DNA of 17,507 bases. Source: CAYLUN01 sp964386865. GTDB lineage: Bacteria; Verrucomicrobiota; Kiritimatiellia; RFP12; UBA1067. The stretch covers positions 1-17,507 of the forward strand of contig CAYLUN010000104.1 in assembly GCA_964386865.1 (NCBI GenBank), read 5' to 3'. The notes under the pieces were generated by a model, which saw nothing but the letters and a program-made list of their open reading frames with translations, searched no databases and was not told the DNA's origin. Both the position numbers and the translations under genes were made by a program. Of the stretch, positions 8,155 through 15,415 are shown in pieces (the stretch's first letter is position 1; every line of letters begins with the position of its first letter).

Positions 8155-8205
8155 CCGTGGCTCAGAAACCCGCTGCAAAACAGTCAGCGCGGAGTAAGAG
8201 AATTA

Positions 8206-8214
8206 TGGTATAGT
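8206..8214 (+). promoter_or_regulatory. Extended -10 promoter before the EEP-family gene
   Basis: TGG followed by TATAGT (8209-8214) matches an extended -10 (TGn plus 5/6 to TATAAT). No -35-like hexamer lies 16-18 bp upstream, as is usual for extended -10 promoters. Transcription would start near 8221, about 30 nt before the ATG at 8252. It would separate the exported-enzyme genes from the signalling block. Confidence 0.5.
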
Positions 8215-8251
8215 TTCAGCCCATCTTGGGTGGCGAGCGAGGGAGGGGCTG

Positions 8252-9172
8252 ATGCAGACACGTCGGGTGCGCCTGTTCGGATGTTTGGCCGTCATGGCCG
8301 GAGCCGCGCTTTCGGGAAGCGGGGAGGCGTTGCGGCCGCCCTCCGTGCCGCTGGTCACGCTCGCCCCGCACGTTGACGCGGGGCTGATGGCCAAGGAGGC
8401 GCCAGCGCCTTTCCGGGTCGCGACGTTCAACATCCGCTGCCCGATCGACAAAGGGGCGAACGCCTGGACGTGCCGTGTGGAGCGCGTGCGCGAGTTGATC
8501 AGGAAGCACGGGTTCGACCTGGTCGGCTTGCAGGAGGCCACGTCCAACCAGATCGACGACCTGCTGTCCGAGGGGTGGGCATACGTGGGTGTCGGACGGG
8601 ACGACGGCAAGCGCGGCGGCGAGGCCTCCTGCATCTTCTACAGAAAAGACCGGTTCGAGGTGCGGGCGACCGACACGTTCTGGCTTTCCGAGACGCCCGA
8701 GGTGCCGGGCTCGAAATCATGGGAGGCGGGCTGCCCTCGAGTCTGCACGTGGGCGCGGCTGTCCGACCGCAAGAGCGGCCGCGAGTTCTTCTATTTCAAC
8801 ACGCATCTGGATCACATGAGCGAGGCTGCGCGCGTGAATGGGATGGCGCTGATCCTCGAGCGCCTGAAACAGATCGTACAGGGAAGGCCCGTCCTGCTGA
8901 CAGGCGATCTGAACGCGACGCCCGGCTCGGTGACGATCACGCGTGCGGCGGCTGTATTGCAGGAGGCCTTTAAATTGACGCGGACGCCGCATCAAGGCCC
9001 TGTCGCGACCTCCAACGGCTTCAAATTTGACCGCGTGCCGACGGCGAAGATCGACCACATTTTCGTGTCGGGGGGCGTTGAGGTGCTCTCGCATGCGACG
9101 TTCGACGACTCTCAGAATGGCCTCTTTCCGTCGGATCACTTCCCGGTAGCGGCGGACGTGGTGCTGGAGTGA
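8252..9172 (+). CDS. Secreted endonuclease/exonuclease/phosphatase (EEP) family hydrolase
   Basis: This 306-residue protein has a hydrophobic signal segment (about 5-25) followed by one complete EEP fold, the metal-dependent phosphodiesterase superfamily that includes exonuclease III, DNase I, inositol phosphatases and sphingomyelinases. Motifs in order: ATFNIR (about 57-62), GLQEA with the metal-binding E95, NTHLDH with H185, GDLNATP with D219 and N221, KIDHIFV, and PSDHFPV with D295/H296. All catalytic positions are present, so it should be active outside the cytoplasm. The start has GGGAGGGG just upstream. The substrate cannot be read from sequence; extracellular nucleic acids, phospholipids or sugar phosphodiesters are all possible. 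The following gene starts 70 bp downstream and encodes another exported protein. Confidence 0.92.
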   Translation: MQTRRVRLFGCLAVMAGAALSGSGEALRPPSVPLVTLAPHVDAGLMAKEAPAPFRVATFNIRCPIDKGANAWTCRVERVRELIRKHGFDLVGLQEATSNQIDDLLSEGWAYVGVGRDDGKRGGEASCIFYRKDRFEVRATDTFWLSETPEVPGSKSWEAGCPRVCTWARLSDRKSGREFFYFNTHLDHMSEAARVNGMALILERLKQIVQGRPVLLTGDLNATPGSVTITRAAAVLQEAFKLTRTPHQGPVATSNGFKFDRVPTAKIDHIFVSGGVEVLSHATFDDSQNGLFPSDHFPVAADVVLE

Positions 9173-9193
9173 GGGGTGGCATTGGCTGAACGG

Positions 9194-9226
9194 GTGCGGT
9201 TCGCTTTCGGCGAAAACGGGCCGCAC
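9194..9226 (+). other. Two-part hairpin between the EEP and propeller genes
   Basis: GTGCGG (9194-9199) pairs with CCGCAC (9221-9226), and inside it TTCGC (9200-9204) pairs with GCGAA (9210-9214), leaving a short loop and a bulge. There is no T-tract, so it does not look like an intrinsic terminator. It may stabilise or process a shared mRNA. No convincing promoter was seen in this 70-bp gap. Confidence 0.35.
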
Positions 9227-9242
9227 ACTGAAGGGGGCGAAC

Positions 9243-10481
9243 ATGCGGAATCTGTGTGCAGCGGGGCTTTCGCTGGTTGCGGTGTGCGGGTGGGCGGGTG
9301 ACTTGCCCGTTTTTTCGAAACCGAGGGCGATCACGTCTGGGCCGAAGGATCACCTGTTCGCGACGTACTACGCGATCAACTCGTGGAGCGAGGACGGACG
9401 CTACGCGACCGTGCTGGAGACAGACGTTAAGAGCGGCCTGCCGACCGAGAACGACGTCGCGACGCTCGGCGTGGTAGACGCGCGCGACGGCAACCGGTTC
9501 ATCCCGCTGGCCGAGACGCGCTGCTGGAACTTCCAGGAGGCCGCGATGGCGCACTGGCTGGGAACGGCGCCGAACACGCAGTTCATCTACAATGACCTCG
9601 CGGAGGGCAAATTCGTGTCGGTGGTTTTCGACATGCAAGGCAGGACGAAGCGCATCGTGCCGCATCCGGTCAGTGCGGTCTCGGCCGACGGCAAGTGGGC
9701 GGTGAGCATCAACTACGCCCGACTGCGCCTCACTCGCCCCGATTACGGGTACGGCGGCAACGGCCAGAATGCGCGCGAGAGCGTGGTCTGGCCGGAGGAT
9801 GACGGGCTGTGGCTCGTGAACCTGGAGACGGGGGAGGCCCGGTTGATTGTCTCCGTCGCGTCGGTGCGCGACCGGATGCCGCAGGTGAAGGACCCGAAGT
9901 CGCTGGCCTACTTCTGCCACACGGTTTTCAGCCGCGACGGCAAGAAGATCTTCTGGCTGGCACGCTCGGTAGAGAACCTCGCAGGCCAGAAGGTTGTGCG
10001 CAAGTGGGAGACCACGGCGTTCGTCTGCAACGCCGACGGGAGCGGTGTTGTCCGCTGTTTCCCCGACGGGTGGGGCGGCTCGCATTTCAACTGGCTTGAC
10101 GGCGAGCGGATGGTGGTGTCTGCCCTGTATAACGCCACGGTGTGGAGCCACGTTTTCTTTACGCCGGGCAAAGCCGATTACTCGCGGCTGGGGCGCGGCC
10201 TTTTGGACTACGACGGTCACGGCGTGTTCTCGTCGGACGGGCGGTGGCTGGCGACGGACACCTATCCTGACAAGCTCAACGAGCGCAAGCTGCTGGTGAT
10301 GCGAATGGCGGATCAGGCGATCTGGCCGTTGGGGACGTTCTTCGTGCCGGAGGCATACCGCGAGCAGTATTCGCGCTGCGACTTGCACCCGCGGTGGCGG
10401 CCGGACGGAAAAATGCTGGCGTTCAACTCGGTGCACGAGGGGACGCGGCAGGCGTATGTGATAGACGTGGCCGCGCCTTGA
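9243..10481 (+). CDS. Secreted beta-propeller-like (PD40/TolB-type) protein
   Basis: This 412-residue exported protein has a signal peptide at about 1-18 (Ala-Gly cleavage region). The rest is beta-rich with recurring propeller-blade signatures: INSWSEDGRYATV, VSADGKWAVS, TVFSRDGKKIFWL, GVFSSDGRWLATD and HPRWRPDGKMLAF. These Ser/Arg-Asp-Gly turns spaced along the chain are typical of the PD40/WD40-like folds in TolB-type proteins and in oligogalacturonate-lyase-like propellers. No catalytic motif is recognised. GGGGGCG just before the ATG supports the start. Its position between an EEP hydrolase and a GH109-type glycosidase suggests a role in handling extracellular polymers, either binding or enzymatic. 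The family is inferred from repeat pattern only. Confidence 0.7.
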   Translation: MRNLCAAGLSLVAVCGWAGDLPVFSKPRAITSGPKDHLFATYYAINSWSEDGRYATVLETDVKSGLPTENDVATLGVVDARDGNRFIPLAETRCWNFQEAAMAHWLGTAPNTQFIYNDLAEGKFVSVVFDMQGRTKRIVPHPVSAVSADGKWAVSINYARLRLTRPDYGYGGNGQNARESVVWPEDDGLWLVNLETGEARLIVSVASVRDRMPQVKDPKSLAYFCHTVFSRDGKKIFWLARSVENLAGQKVVRKWETTAFVCNADGSGVVRCFPDGWGGSHFNWLDGERMVVSALYNATVWSHVFFTPGKADYSRLGRGLLDYDGHGVFSSDGRWLATDTYPDKLNERKLLVMRMADQAIWPLGTFFVPEAYREQYSRCDLHPRWRPDGKMLAFNSVHEGTRQAYVIDVAAP

Positions 10482-10506
10482 CGGGCGTTTCGGCGGCTGC
10501 TAGTAT
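10478..10506 (+). promoter_or_regulatory. Strong promoter of the GH109-type gene, overlapping the upstream stop
   Basis: TTGACG (10478-10483, 5/6) is followed by a 17-bp spacer ending in TGC and then TAGTAT (10501-10506, 4/6), a -35, extended TGn and -10 in ideal spacing. The -35 overlaps the stop codon of the propeller gene (10479-10481). Transcription would start near 10513, about 50 nt before the ATG at 10563. Confidence 0.7.
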
Positions 10507-10562
10507 GTCGCCAGTGATCGGGTTTTGTTTGGAGTTGAAGCGGAAGAAAAGAGGGAGTCGGC

Positions 10563-11927
10563 ATGAATCTCGGACGGCGTGATTTCTTACAGCGGAGCGC
10601 ATGCGTCGGGTTGGGCGCGGCGATGGCGGGCAACGCGTTAGGGTTCAAGGGCGCGCTGGGGGCCGGCGGCGGAGCGCCCGCGGCGATGGGGCTCCGGTGC
10701 AAGCCGCTTGGGCAAGTCCGCGTCGGCGTGATCGGCCTCGGCATGCGCGGGCCTGGGGCGGTGCACTGCTACGCGAACCTTCCCGGAGTACAAGTGACCG
10801 CGCTGGGCGACCTGTTGCTGGAGCGCGCGGAGAATCAGCAGAAGTGGCTGAAGGAGCAGAAGAAGCCCGAAGCGACGCTCTACGGCGGCTCGCCTGACGC
10901 GTGGAAGAAGATGTGCGAGTCGGACAAGGTCGACCTGATCCACGTGACGACGCCGTGGCTCCTGCATGCGCCCATGGCCGTGTACGCGATGAAGTGCGGC
11001 AAGCACGTGGCGATCGAAGTTCCGGCGGCCGTCACGGTCGACGAGTGCTGGGAGCTGGTGGAGGCGAGCGAGAAGACCCGCTGCCACTGCATGATGCTGG
11101 AGAACTGCTGCTACGGCGAGAGCGAGATGTTTGCGCTGATGCTCTGCCGCAAGGGCGTTCTGGGCGACCTGGTGCATGGTGAAGGCGCGTACCTGCACGA
11201 CCTGCGCGACCTCAAGTTCAGCAAGTCCGGCTATCAGGACATGTGGCGCCTGAAGTACAGCATGGCGCACACAGGAAATCCGTACCCGATGCACGGCATG
11301 GGCCCCATCTGCCAGTACATGGACATCAACCGCGGGGACACGTTCGAGTTCCTCACCTCCATGAGTTCGGGCCAGTTCGGGATGACCCAGTTCGCCATCG
11401 ACAAATTCGGCAAGAGCAGCGGCGAGGCCAAGCAGTCCTACAAGCTGGGCGACATGAACACCACGATGATCCGGACCTATCGGGGCCGGACGATTATGGT
11501 GCAGCACAACACGACCAGCCCGCGTCCGTACAGCCGCATCAACACGATCTCCGGCACCAAGGGCATTCTGAGCGACTACCCGCTACGCGTGGCGCTGGAG
11601 CCCAAGTCGCACGGGTGGATGGGCGACGCTGACCTCGCCGCGCTCAAGGCCAAGTACGTACACCCCTTGTGGGACAAGAACGGAGACGCGGCGAAGAGGT
11701 CGGGCGGTCACGGCGGCATGGACTACCTGTTGCTGCTGCGCCTCAGCTACTGCCTGCAGAACGGGCTGCCGCTGGATATCAGCGTCTACGACACGGCGCT
11801 GTGGAGCAGCGTGGTCGAGCTGAGCGAGCGCTCGGTGCTGAAGCGCGGCGCGTCGATCGACGTGCCGGACTTCACGCGCGGCGGCTGGAAGACCGCCGAG
11901 CCGCTCGGCATTGTCGAGGTGAGCTGA
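10563..11927 (+). CDS. GH109-type alpha-N-acetylgalactosaminidase, Tat-exported, Gfo/Idh/MocA fold
   Basis: This 454-residue protein matches GH109, glycosidases that use tightly bound NAD(H) in a redox-assisted mechanism to remove terminal alpha-linked GalNAc. It has a twin-arginine signal (GRRDFLQ, residues 4-10, then a hydrophobic stretch), which fits export of a folded cofactor-loaded enzyme. The Rossmann motif is GVIGLGMRGPGAV, followed by HVAIEVPAA (about 146-154), MMLENCCYGESE, and the active-site segment GNPYPMHG. In the last, Y241 and H244 correspond to the catalytic-site Tyr and His of the characterised Elizabethkingia enzyme. RPYSRI, then GGHGGMDY and PDFTRGGWK, complete the family pattern. 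The start has an AGAGGGAG site. Activity on GalNAc is inferred from family; members can differ in specificity. Host mucin or other GalNAc glycans are possible substrates. Confidence 0.92.
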   Translation: MNLGRRDFLQRSACVGLGAAMAGNALGFKGALGAGGGAPAAMGLRCKPLGQVRVGVIGLGMRGPGAVHCYANLPGVQVTALGDLLLERAENQQKWLKEQKKPEATLYGGSPDAWKKMCESDKVDLIHVTTPWLLHAPMAVYAMKCGKHVAIEVPAAVTVDECWELVEASEKTRCHCMMLENCCYGESEMFALMLCRKGVLGDLVHGEGAYLHDLRDLKFSKSGYQDMWRLKYSMAHTGNPYPMHGMGPICQYMDINRGDTFEFLTSMSSGQFGMTQFAIDKFGKSSGEAKQSYKLGDMNTTMIRTYRGRTIMVQHNTTSPRPYSRINTISGTKGILSDYPLRVALEPKSHGWMGDADLAALKAKYVHPLWDKNGDAAKRSGGHGGMDYLLLLRLSYCLQNGLPLDISVYDTALWSSVVELSERSVLKRGASIDVPDFTRGGWKTAEPLGIVEVS

Positions 11928-11942
11928 CCGAGGGAGTTGGCG

Positions 11943-11972
11943 CTTACACGCCGGCTCGCGATGGTGTATCAT
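11943..11972 (+). promoter_or_regulatory. Candidate promoter for the 884-residue secreted protein gene
   Basis: CTTACA (11943-11948, 4/6) is followed after 18 bp by TATCAT (11967-11972, 5/6). Transcription would start near 11979, inside the terminator stem that follows immediately, so the terminator and promoter overlap. Confidence 0.4.
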
Positions 11973-11973
11973 G

Positions 11974-12002
11974 GGGGCGAATCGAAAAGGTTCGCCCCTT
12001 TT
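11974..12002 (+). terminator. Intrinsic terminator after the GH109-type gene
   Basis: GGGGCGAA (11974-11981) pairs perfectly with TTCGCCCC (11991-11998) across a nine-base loop, followed by TTTT (11999-12002). It lies 47 bp after the GH109-type stop codon and ends 14 bp before the next ATG. It is the only hairpin in the window with a good stem and a T-run. Confidence 0.7.
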
Positions 12003-12016
12003 CGTTGGGGGTCAGG

Positions 12017-14671
12017 ATGCGCACAAGCTTGGTCGTGTTGGTTTTTGGGGCTGCGTGCTACGGAGCCGCGGCGGAACCGGTGACTCTGGTCGATTTCACG
12101 CGGCCGGGGCACGGCTGGAAGGGAAACCTTCGCACGCGCGACGCGCGGCAGGAGGCGGGCTTTTCGGTCGCGCTCACCGGGGCGGAGGATCCGTGGCTGG
12201 AGGGCGCTGACGTGCCTGTTCCGGGGTTCGGCGAGGCGCAGAAGCTGGCGCTGACGCTGGAGGCGGAGAGCGACGCGAACGGCGCCTTCCAGCTCTTCTA
12301 CGCCCCGCCCGGCATGGGTTTTTCCGAAGAGCGGACGGCGCGCCTGAACCGCGCGTCGCCGGCGTCGCGCACGTACGTGGGCTTCATTCCCGCGGCAGCC
12401 GACAGGCTGCGATTCCGGCTGGATCCGCCCGGCTGCTCGGGGCGAGTCACGTTGCGAGCCCTGGCCGCGGTTCCTCTGATTCCGCGCGCCGTTCCGGCCT
12501 TCGAGAAGCCCGTCGCGCTGGCTCTGCCTGGCGACGCGCTCCGCGTTGAGGCGGGAGCCGTCTCCGTGGCGCTCGACCCGAAGCGGTGGAACGCGTTCGC
12601 GCTCTATGTCGGGGGGAGGCTGATGGCCGAGGCGAATCCGGCGGAGCCGCTTGCGTATGTGGCGGACAAGGCGGTCGCTGCGGTGCCACTCGCGTCTGCC
12701 GAGGTCACGTCGGAGCGTGTGCCGGGCGGCGTCGCTGTCCGGGCGCAAGCCCGCGACGCGGGCGGAGCGGTGTGGGTGCTGACGCGGACGTTTACCGCGG
12801 GCCAAGGTTGTGTGCAGGCCGAGACGTCTCTGAGCGTGAGCGAGCCGCGCGAGGTGGCACACCTGCCGTGGCTGACGCTTTTCGCAGGTGTGGGCTCAGG
12901 CGGTGGGCGCAAGACTCAGGCGCTGCTGCCCGGCGTGGAGTATCTGGAGGATGAGCCGTCGAGTAACGAGAAGGAGATCCGCGGCCCCGCCGCCAACCGT
13001 CGGATTGTGGGCGCGTACAAAGTGTGCTATCCGATGATGGCCCTGACCGTTGACGGGCAGTGGTTTTCGGTGCTGTGGCAAAAGGGCGAGCTGCCGGTGT
13101 CGCCGCTCTTCGATTCGCCGGACCGCGTTTTCAGCTCGGGCGGGCACGTGTTGGGGCTCTGGTCGCCGGCCGTGGGTGACGTGCGGTTCGAGGGCGAGCT
13201 GACGACCGTGTATGGTGGCGTGCGGCTGGAGGCGGGCAAGGCCTATCGGTTCGGGGCGACGCTGTGCGGCGGCAGGGGGGGCGCGGTGACCGAGGCGGTC
13301 GGCGACTATGTGGCGCGGAGCGGGCTGCCGCCGCCGCCGTGCTACGCGGGCGGCTTCGAGGGTGCCGTGCGGCTGCTGGCTGCCGGCTGGCTGGACTCGG
13401 CTGGCCGCGAGGGCATGGCGTGGCGGCACGCGGTGTGGGGCGACCACTTTCCGGCCCAGCCGGCGCAAGATCCGCCCGCCTATATGCTGTGGCTCGCGTC
13501 GCAGACGACGGATCAGGCCGTTAGGAGCAGGCTGCGCGAAACCTCGCAGCTCGTGATCGAGAGCCTGCCAAAGGGCTGTTTCGGAACAGACGGCATCTCG
13601 CATGTGAGGCGCCCGATTGGCGCGTTGCTGTACGGCAACCTTGCCGGGCTTGTGAAGCAGGCTGGCCCGCATGCGGCGCAAGCCGCAGCAAGGCTGGCCG
13701 AAGGCCGGGCGATCTACAAGCCGGGCAAGGTCGATTATGCCTCCACGCTAGGAAGTGGCCACTGCAACGGGTTCACCGCCCTGTCGGCTGAAGAGATGCT
13801 GGTGAGCGCATCACTGACCGGGGATGAGGCGGCCATCGCCGCCGCGCTGGCGGTTTTGGACAAGATGACCGCCAACTACGCGGGGCAGGTGCCGCGCGGG
13901 GCGCAGCCCTGGGAGATGCCGCTGCACACGCCTGACATTTTGGCTTCAGCCCGCCTGGTGCGCTGCTATGTGTTGGGCTATCTGCTGAGCGGCCAAGCCG
14001 AGCATCTGGTGCAGGCGCGCTACTGGGCGTGGACCGGCATGACGATGGTCTACCTGTCGCAGCCGGCCGAGGGCGCGGTAGGGCTTTATGCGACGATCGG
14101 TGTGATCGGCGCGACAAACTGGCAGGCGCCGAACTGGATCGGCCAGCCGGTGCAGTGGTGCGGGCTGGTGTACCGGTCGGCGCTGGAGGACTTGGCCCGC
14201 GTGGATGGGGCGCAGCGAGGCCTGTGGCAGACGTTGGCGCGCGGCATCACGGTGGCGGGGCTGCAGATGTGCTTCCCCTCGGATGACGCGCAGCGGCGCG
14301 GAGGGCTGCTGCCTGACTACTTCCTGCTGAAGGCGCAGGTCGGCGACGGCCCCGCGATCAACCCCGGCACGTTGCAGGCGAACCTAGCCGAGGCATACGG
14401 CAAGACGCCGATGTACACGGTCACGCGTCTCGCAAACGGCTCGCTGGTGCATGCGCCGGGCGAGGTGCGCGACGTGCAGTCGGCCGAAGGCGCGACGAAG
14501 CTGGCCGTGACCGCCTGGCCCGAGGACGAGTACCGAGTTCTGATCACTCGGCTGGACAAGACGCCTGTGCTAACGTGGAATGGCGCTCCCGTTCCGGCGC
14601 GATTCGTTGAGGGCGGACGTGTGGTGATCGTCGCGCTGAAGGGGAGCGGAACGCTGAACATTGTGCGTTGA
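12017..14671 (+). CDS. Large secreted protein of unknown function
   Basis: This 884-residue protein has a clear signal peptide (residues 1-20, ending AAA). I do not recognise a named family. The first 480 residues or so are beta-rich, with YVGGRLMAEANP, LPWLTLFAG and many aromatic strands. The second half is helical and resembles the (alpha/alpha) barrels of glycosidases and polysaccharide lyases, including LGSGHCNGF, QPWEMPLHTPDILASARL and ARYWAWTGM. A short beta-rich C-terminus follows (GSLVHAPGEV to GTLNIVR). The beta-sandwich plus alpha/alpha layout and the GH109-type neighbour suggest a carbohydrate-active enzyme, but this is inference. The frame stays open upstream to 11669 through the GH109-type gene; the ATG at 12017 is chosen because the signal peptide begins there and a G-rich tract lies five bases before it. 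Confidence 0.85.
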   Translation: MRTSLVVLVFGAACYGAAAEPVTLVDFTRPGHGWKGNLRTRDARQEAGFSVALTGAEDPWLEGADVPVPGFGEAQKLALTLEAESDANGAFQLFYAPPGMGFSEERTARLNRASPASRTYVGFIPAAADRLRFRLDPPGCSGRVTLRALAAVPLIPRAVPAFEKPVALALPGDALRVEAGAVSVALDPKRWNAFALYVGGRLMAEANPAEPLAYVADKAVAAVPLASAEVTSERVPGGVAVRAQARDAGGAVWVLTRTFTAGQGCVQAETSLSVSEPREVAHLPWLTLFAGVGSGGGRKTQALLPGVEYLEDEPSSNEKEIRGPAANRRIVGAYKVCYPMMALTVDGQWFSVLWQKGELPVSPLFDSPDRVFSSGGHVLGLWSPAVGDVRFEGELTTVYGGVRLEAGKAYRFGATLCGGRGGAVTEAVGDYVARSGLPPPPCYAGGFEGAVRLLAAGWLDSAGREGMAWRHAVWGDHFPAQPAQDPPAYMLWLASQTTDQAVRSRLRETSQLVIESLPKGCFGTDGISHVRRPIGALLYGNLAGLVKQAGPHAAQAAARLAEGRAIYKPGKVDYASTLGSGHCNGFTALSAEEMLVSASLTGDEAAIAAALAVLDKMTANYAGQVPRGAQPWEMPLHTPDILASARLVRCYVLGYLLSGQAEHLVQARYWAWTGMTMVYLSQPAEGAVGLYATIGVIGATNWQAPNWIGQPVQWCGLVYRSALEDLARVDGAQRGLWQTLARGITVAGLQMCFPSDDAQRRGGLLPDYFLLKAQVGDGPAINPGTLQANLAEAYGKTPMYTVTRLANGSLVHAPGEVRDVQSAEGATKLAVTAWPEDEYRVLITRLDKTPVLTWNGAPVPARFVEGGRVVIVALKGSGTLNIVR

Positions 14672-14737
14672 GGGCTCGCCCCGGCCCGGCTCTGGCGTGT
14701 GCGTATGTGCGTATGGCCGCGCCTGGCGGTCTGTTTC

Positions 14738-14750
14738 GCCCGCGGCGGGC
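14738..14750 (+). terminator. Short GC hairpin, weak terminator candidate
   Basis: GCCCG (14738-14742) pairs with CGGGC (14746-14750) around a three-base loop, 66 bp after the stop of the secreted-protein gene. The following bases (CTTGCTTCG) are only weakly T-rich. It could end transcription before the regulator, but support is slight. Confidence 0.25.
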
Positions 14751-14794
14751 CTTGCTTCGAACGGCCTGCGGCTCTCCCGGCATTGTCATTATGT

Positions 14795-14823
14795 TTGCCG
14801 TCCGCAAAGGGGTCTGATAGAGT
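14795..14823 (+). promoter_or_regulatory. Promoter of the tandem ArsR-like regulator
   Basis: TTGCCG (14795-14800, 4/6) is followed after 17 bp by TAGAGT (14818-14823, 4/6), preceded by TGA as an extended -10. The predicted start near 14830 falls inside the palindrome that begins at the last base of the -10. This is the layout expected of a repressed, autoregulated promoter. Confidence 0.55.
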
Positions 14824-14850
14824 TATTCACACTTCGAGAGGTGTGGATAT
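14823..14850 (+). promoter_or_regulatory. 28-bp palindromic operator, copy 1 (over the regulator start)
   Basis: Left arm TTATTCACAC (14823-14832) and right arm GTGTGGATAT (14841-14850) are inverted repeats at 8 of 10 positions, separated by eight bases (TTCGAGAG). The site runs from the -10 through the likely transcription start, the Shine-Dalgarno sequence (GAGAGG, 14836-14841) and into the ATG at 14849. A bound regulator would block its own gene. A nearly identical inverted copy follows the gene at 15416-15443. The arms also match DnaA boxes. Confidence 0.7.
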
Positions 14851-15415
14851 GGATGCCTATCATCCCACGTTGTGGAGGACATGCCGGGTTCTTGCAAATG
14901 CGGGTCGCGTGCGGTGCTTAAAGGTCGTCCTGGGACGACCGCTCAGCACGGTCGGTGAGATCGCCAGGCTCGCGGAGGTTTCGGAGACGGTTGCCAGCGA
15001 GCACCTGCGGGCGTTGCAGGCTCGCGGGCTGATTCGCGCCAGACGCGAAAGCCGGTGGGTTCGCTATTCGCCCGATCCGGACCCGTTGGTGAAGGGTGCC
15101 CGGCGCCTCTTGGCCGCGTTGCGCCGAGCGCTGCTTGTTGAAGATGGCACCGAATCGGCTGTCATTCGCACGCTGACGGCTTTTACTCATCCCCGCAGGC
15201 TGGAGATTCTGCGGAGGCTCCAACGTGTGGAAAGCGCCTTGCCCGAAAGCCTGATCGTCCATACGCGGATCAGCCAGCCGGCTCTATCTCGTCATCTGGG
15301 TAAGTTGGAGTCTCGCCGGCTTGTCGCCTGTGACGGGCGCCACTGGAGGCTAGTCAAAGAAACGAGGCCATTGGAGAAAACACTGTTAGCGCTGCTCTCC
15401 GACTGTGCAGCCTAG
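14849..15415 (+). CDS. Transcriptional regulator with two tandem ArsR-like winged-helix domains
   Basis: This 188-residue protein consists of two consecutive winged-helix domains of ArsR type. Domain 1 (about 8-72) contains LANAGRVRCLKVVL, a helix-turn-helix around EIARLAEVSETVASEHLRAL, and the wing LIRARRESRWVRY. Domain 2 (about 103-180) repeats the plan: LTAFTHPRRLEILRRL, the helix around RISQPALSRHLGKLESRRL, and the wing CDGRHWRLV. A monomer could thus occupy both halves of an operator that usual ArsR proteins bind as dimers. The metal-binding ELCVCDL motif of classic sensors is absent, so the inducer is unknown. The ATG at 14849 has GAGAGG seven bases upstream; an upstream in-frame ATG at 14699 would add residues that look non-coding. 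Identical palindromes flank the gene, pointing to autoregulation and control of the next gene. Confidence 0.88.
   Translation: MDAYHPTLWRTCRVLANAGRVRCLKVVLGRPLSTVGEIARLAEVSETVASEHLRALQARGLIRARRESRWVRYSPDPDPLVKGARRLLAALRRALLVEDGTESAVIRTLTAFTHPRRLEILRRLQRVESALPESLIVHTRISQPALSRHLGKLESRRLVACDGRHWRLVKETRPLEKTLLALLSDCAA

Noticed and set aside
8171..8189. Hairpin CGCTG/CAGCG after the lone receiver gene
   Set aside because: Only five base pairs and no T-run follow it; too weak to call a terminator.
11669..12016. Upstream in-frame extension of the 884-residue protein
   Set aside because: It lies largely inside the well-supported GH109-type gene in another frame and crosses a terminator. The signal peptide starts at the ATG at 12017.
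14698..14713. Tandem duplication of TGTGCGTA
   Set aside because: Only two 8-bp copies in an intergenic region, easily explained by chance or slippage, with no further structure.
14699..14848. Upstream start for the regulator at 14699
   Set aside because: The added residues look non-coding and cover a plausible promoter. The ATG at 14849 has a good Shine-Dalgarno sequence and begins the domain.
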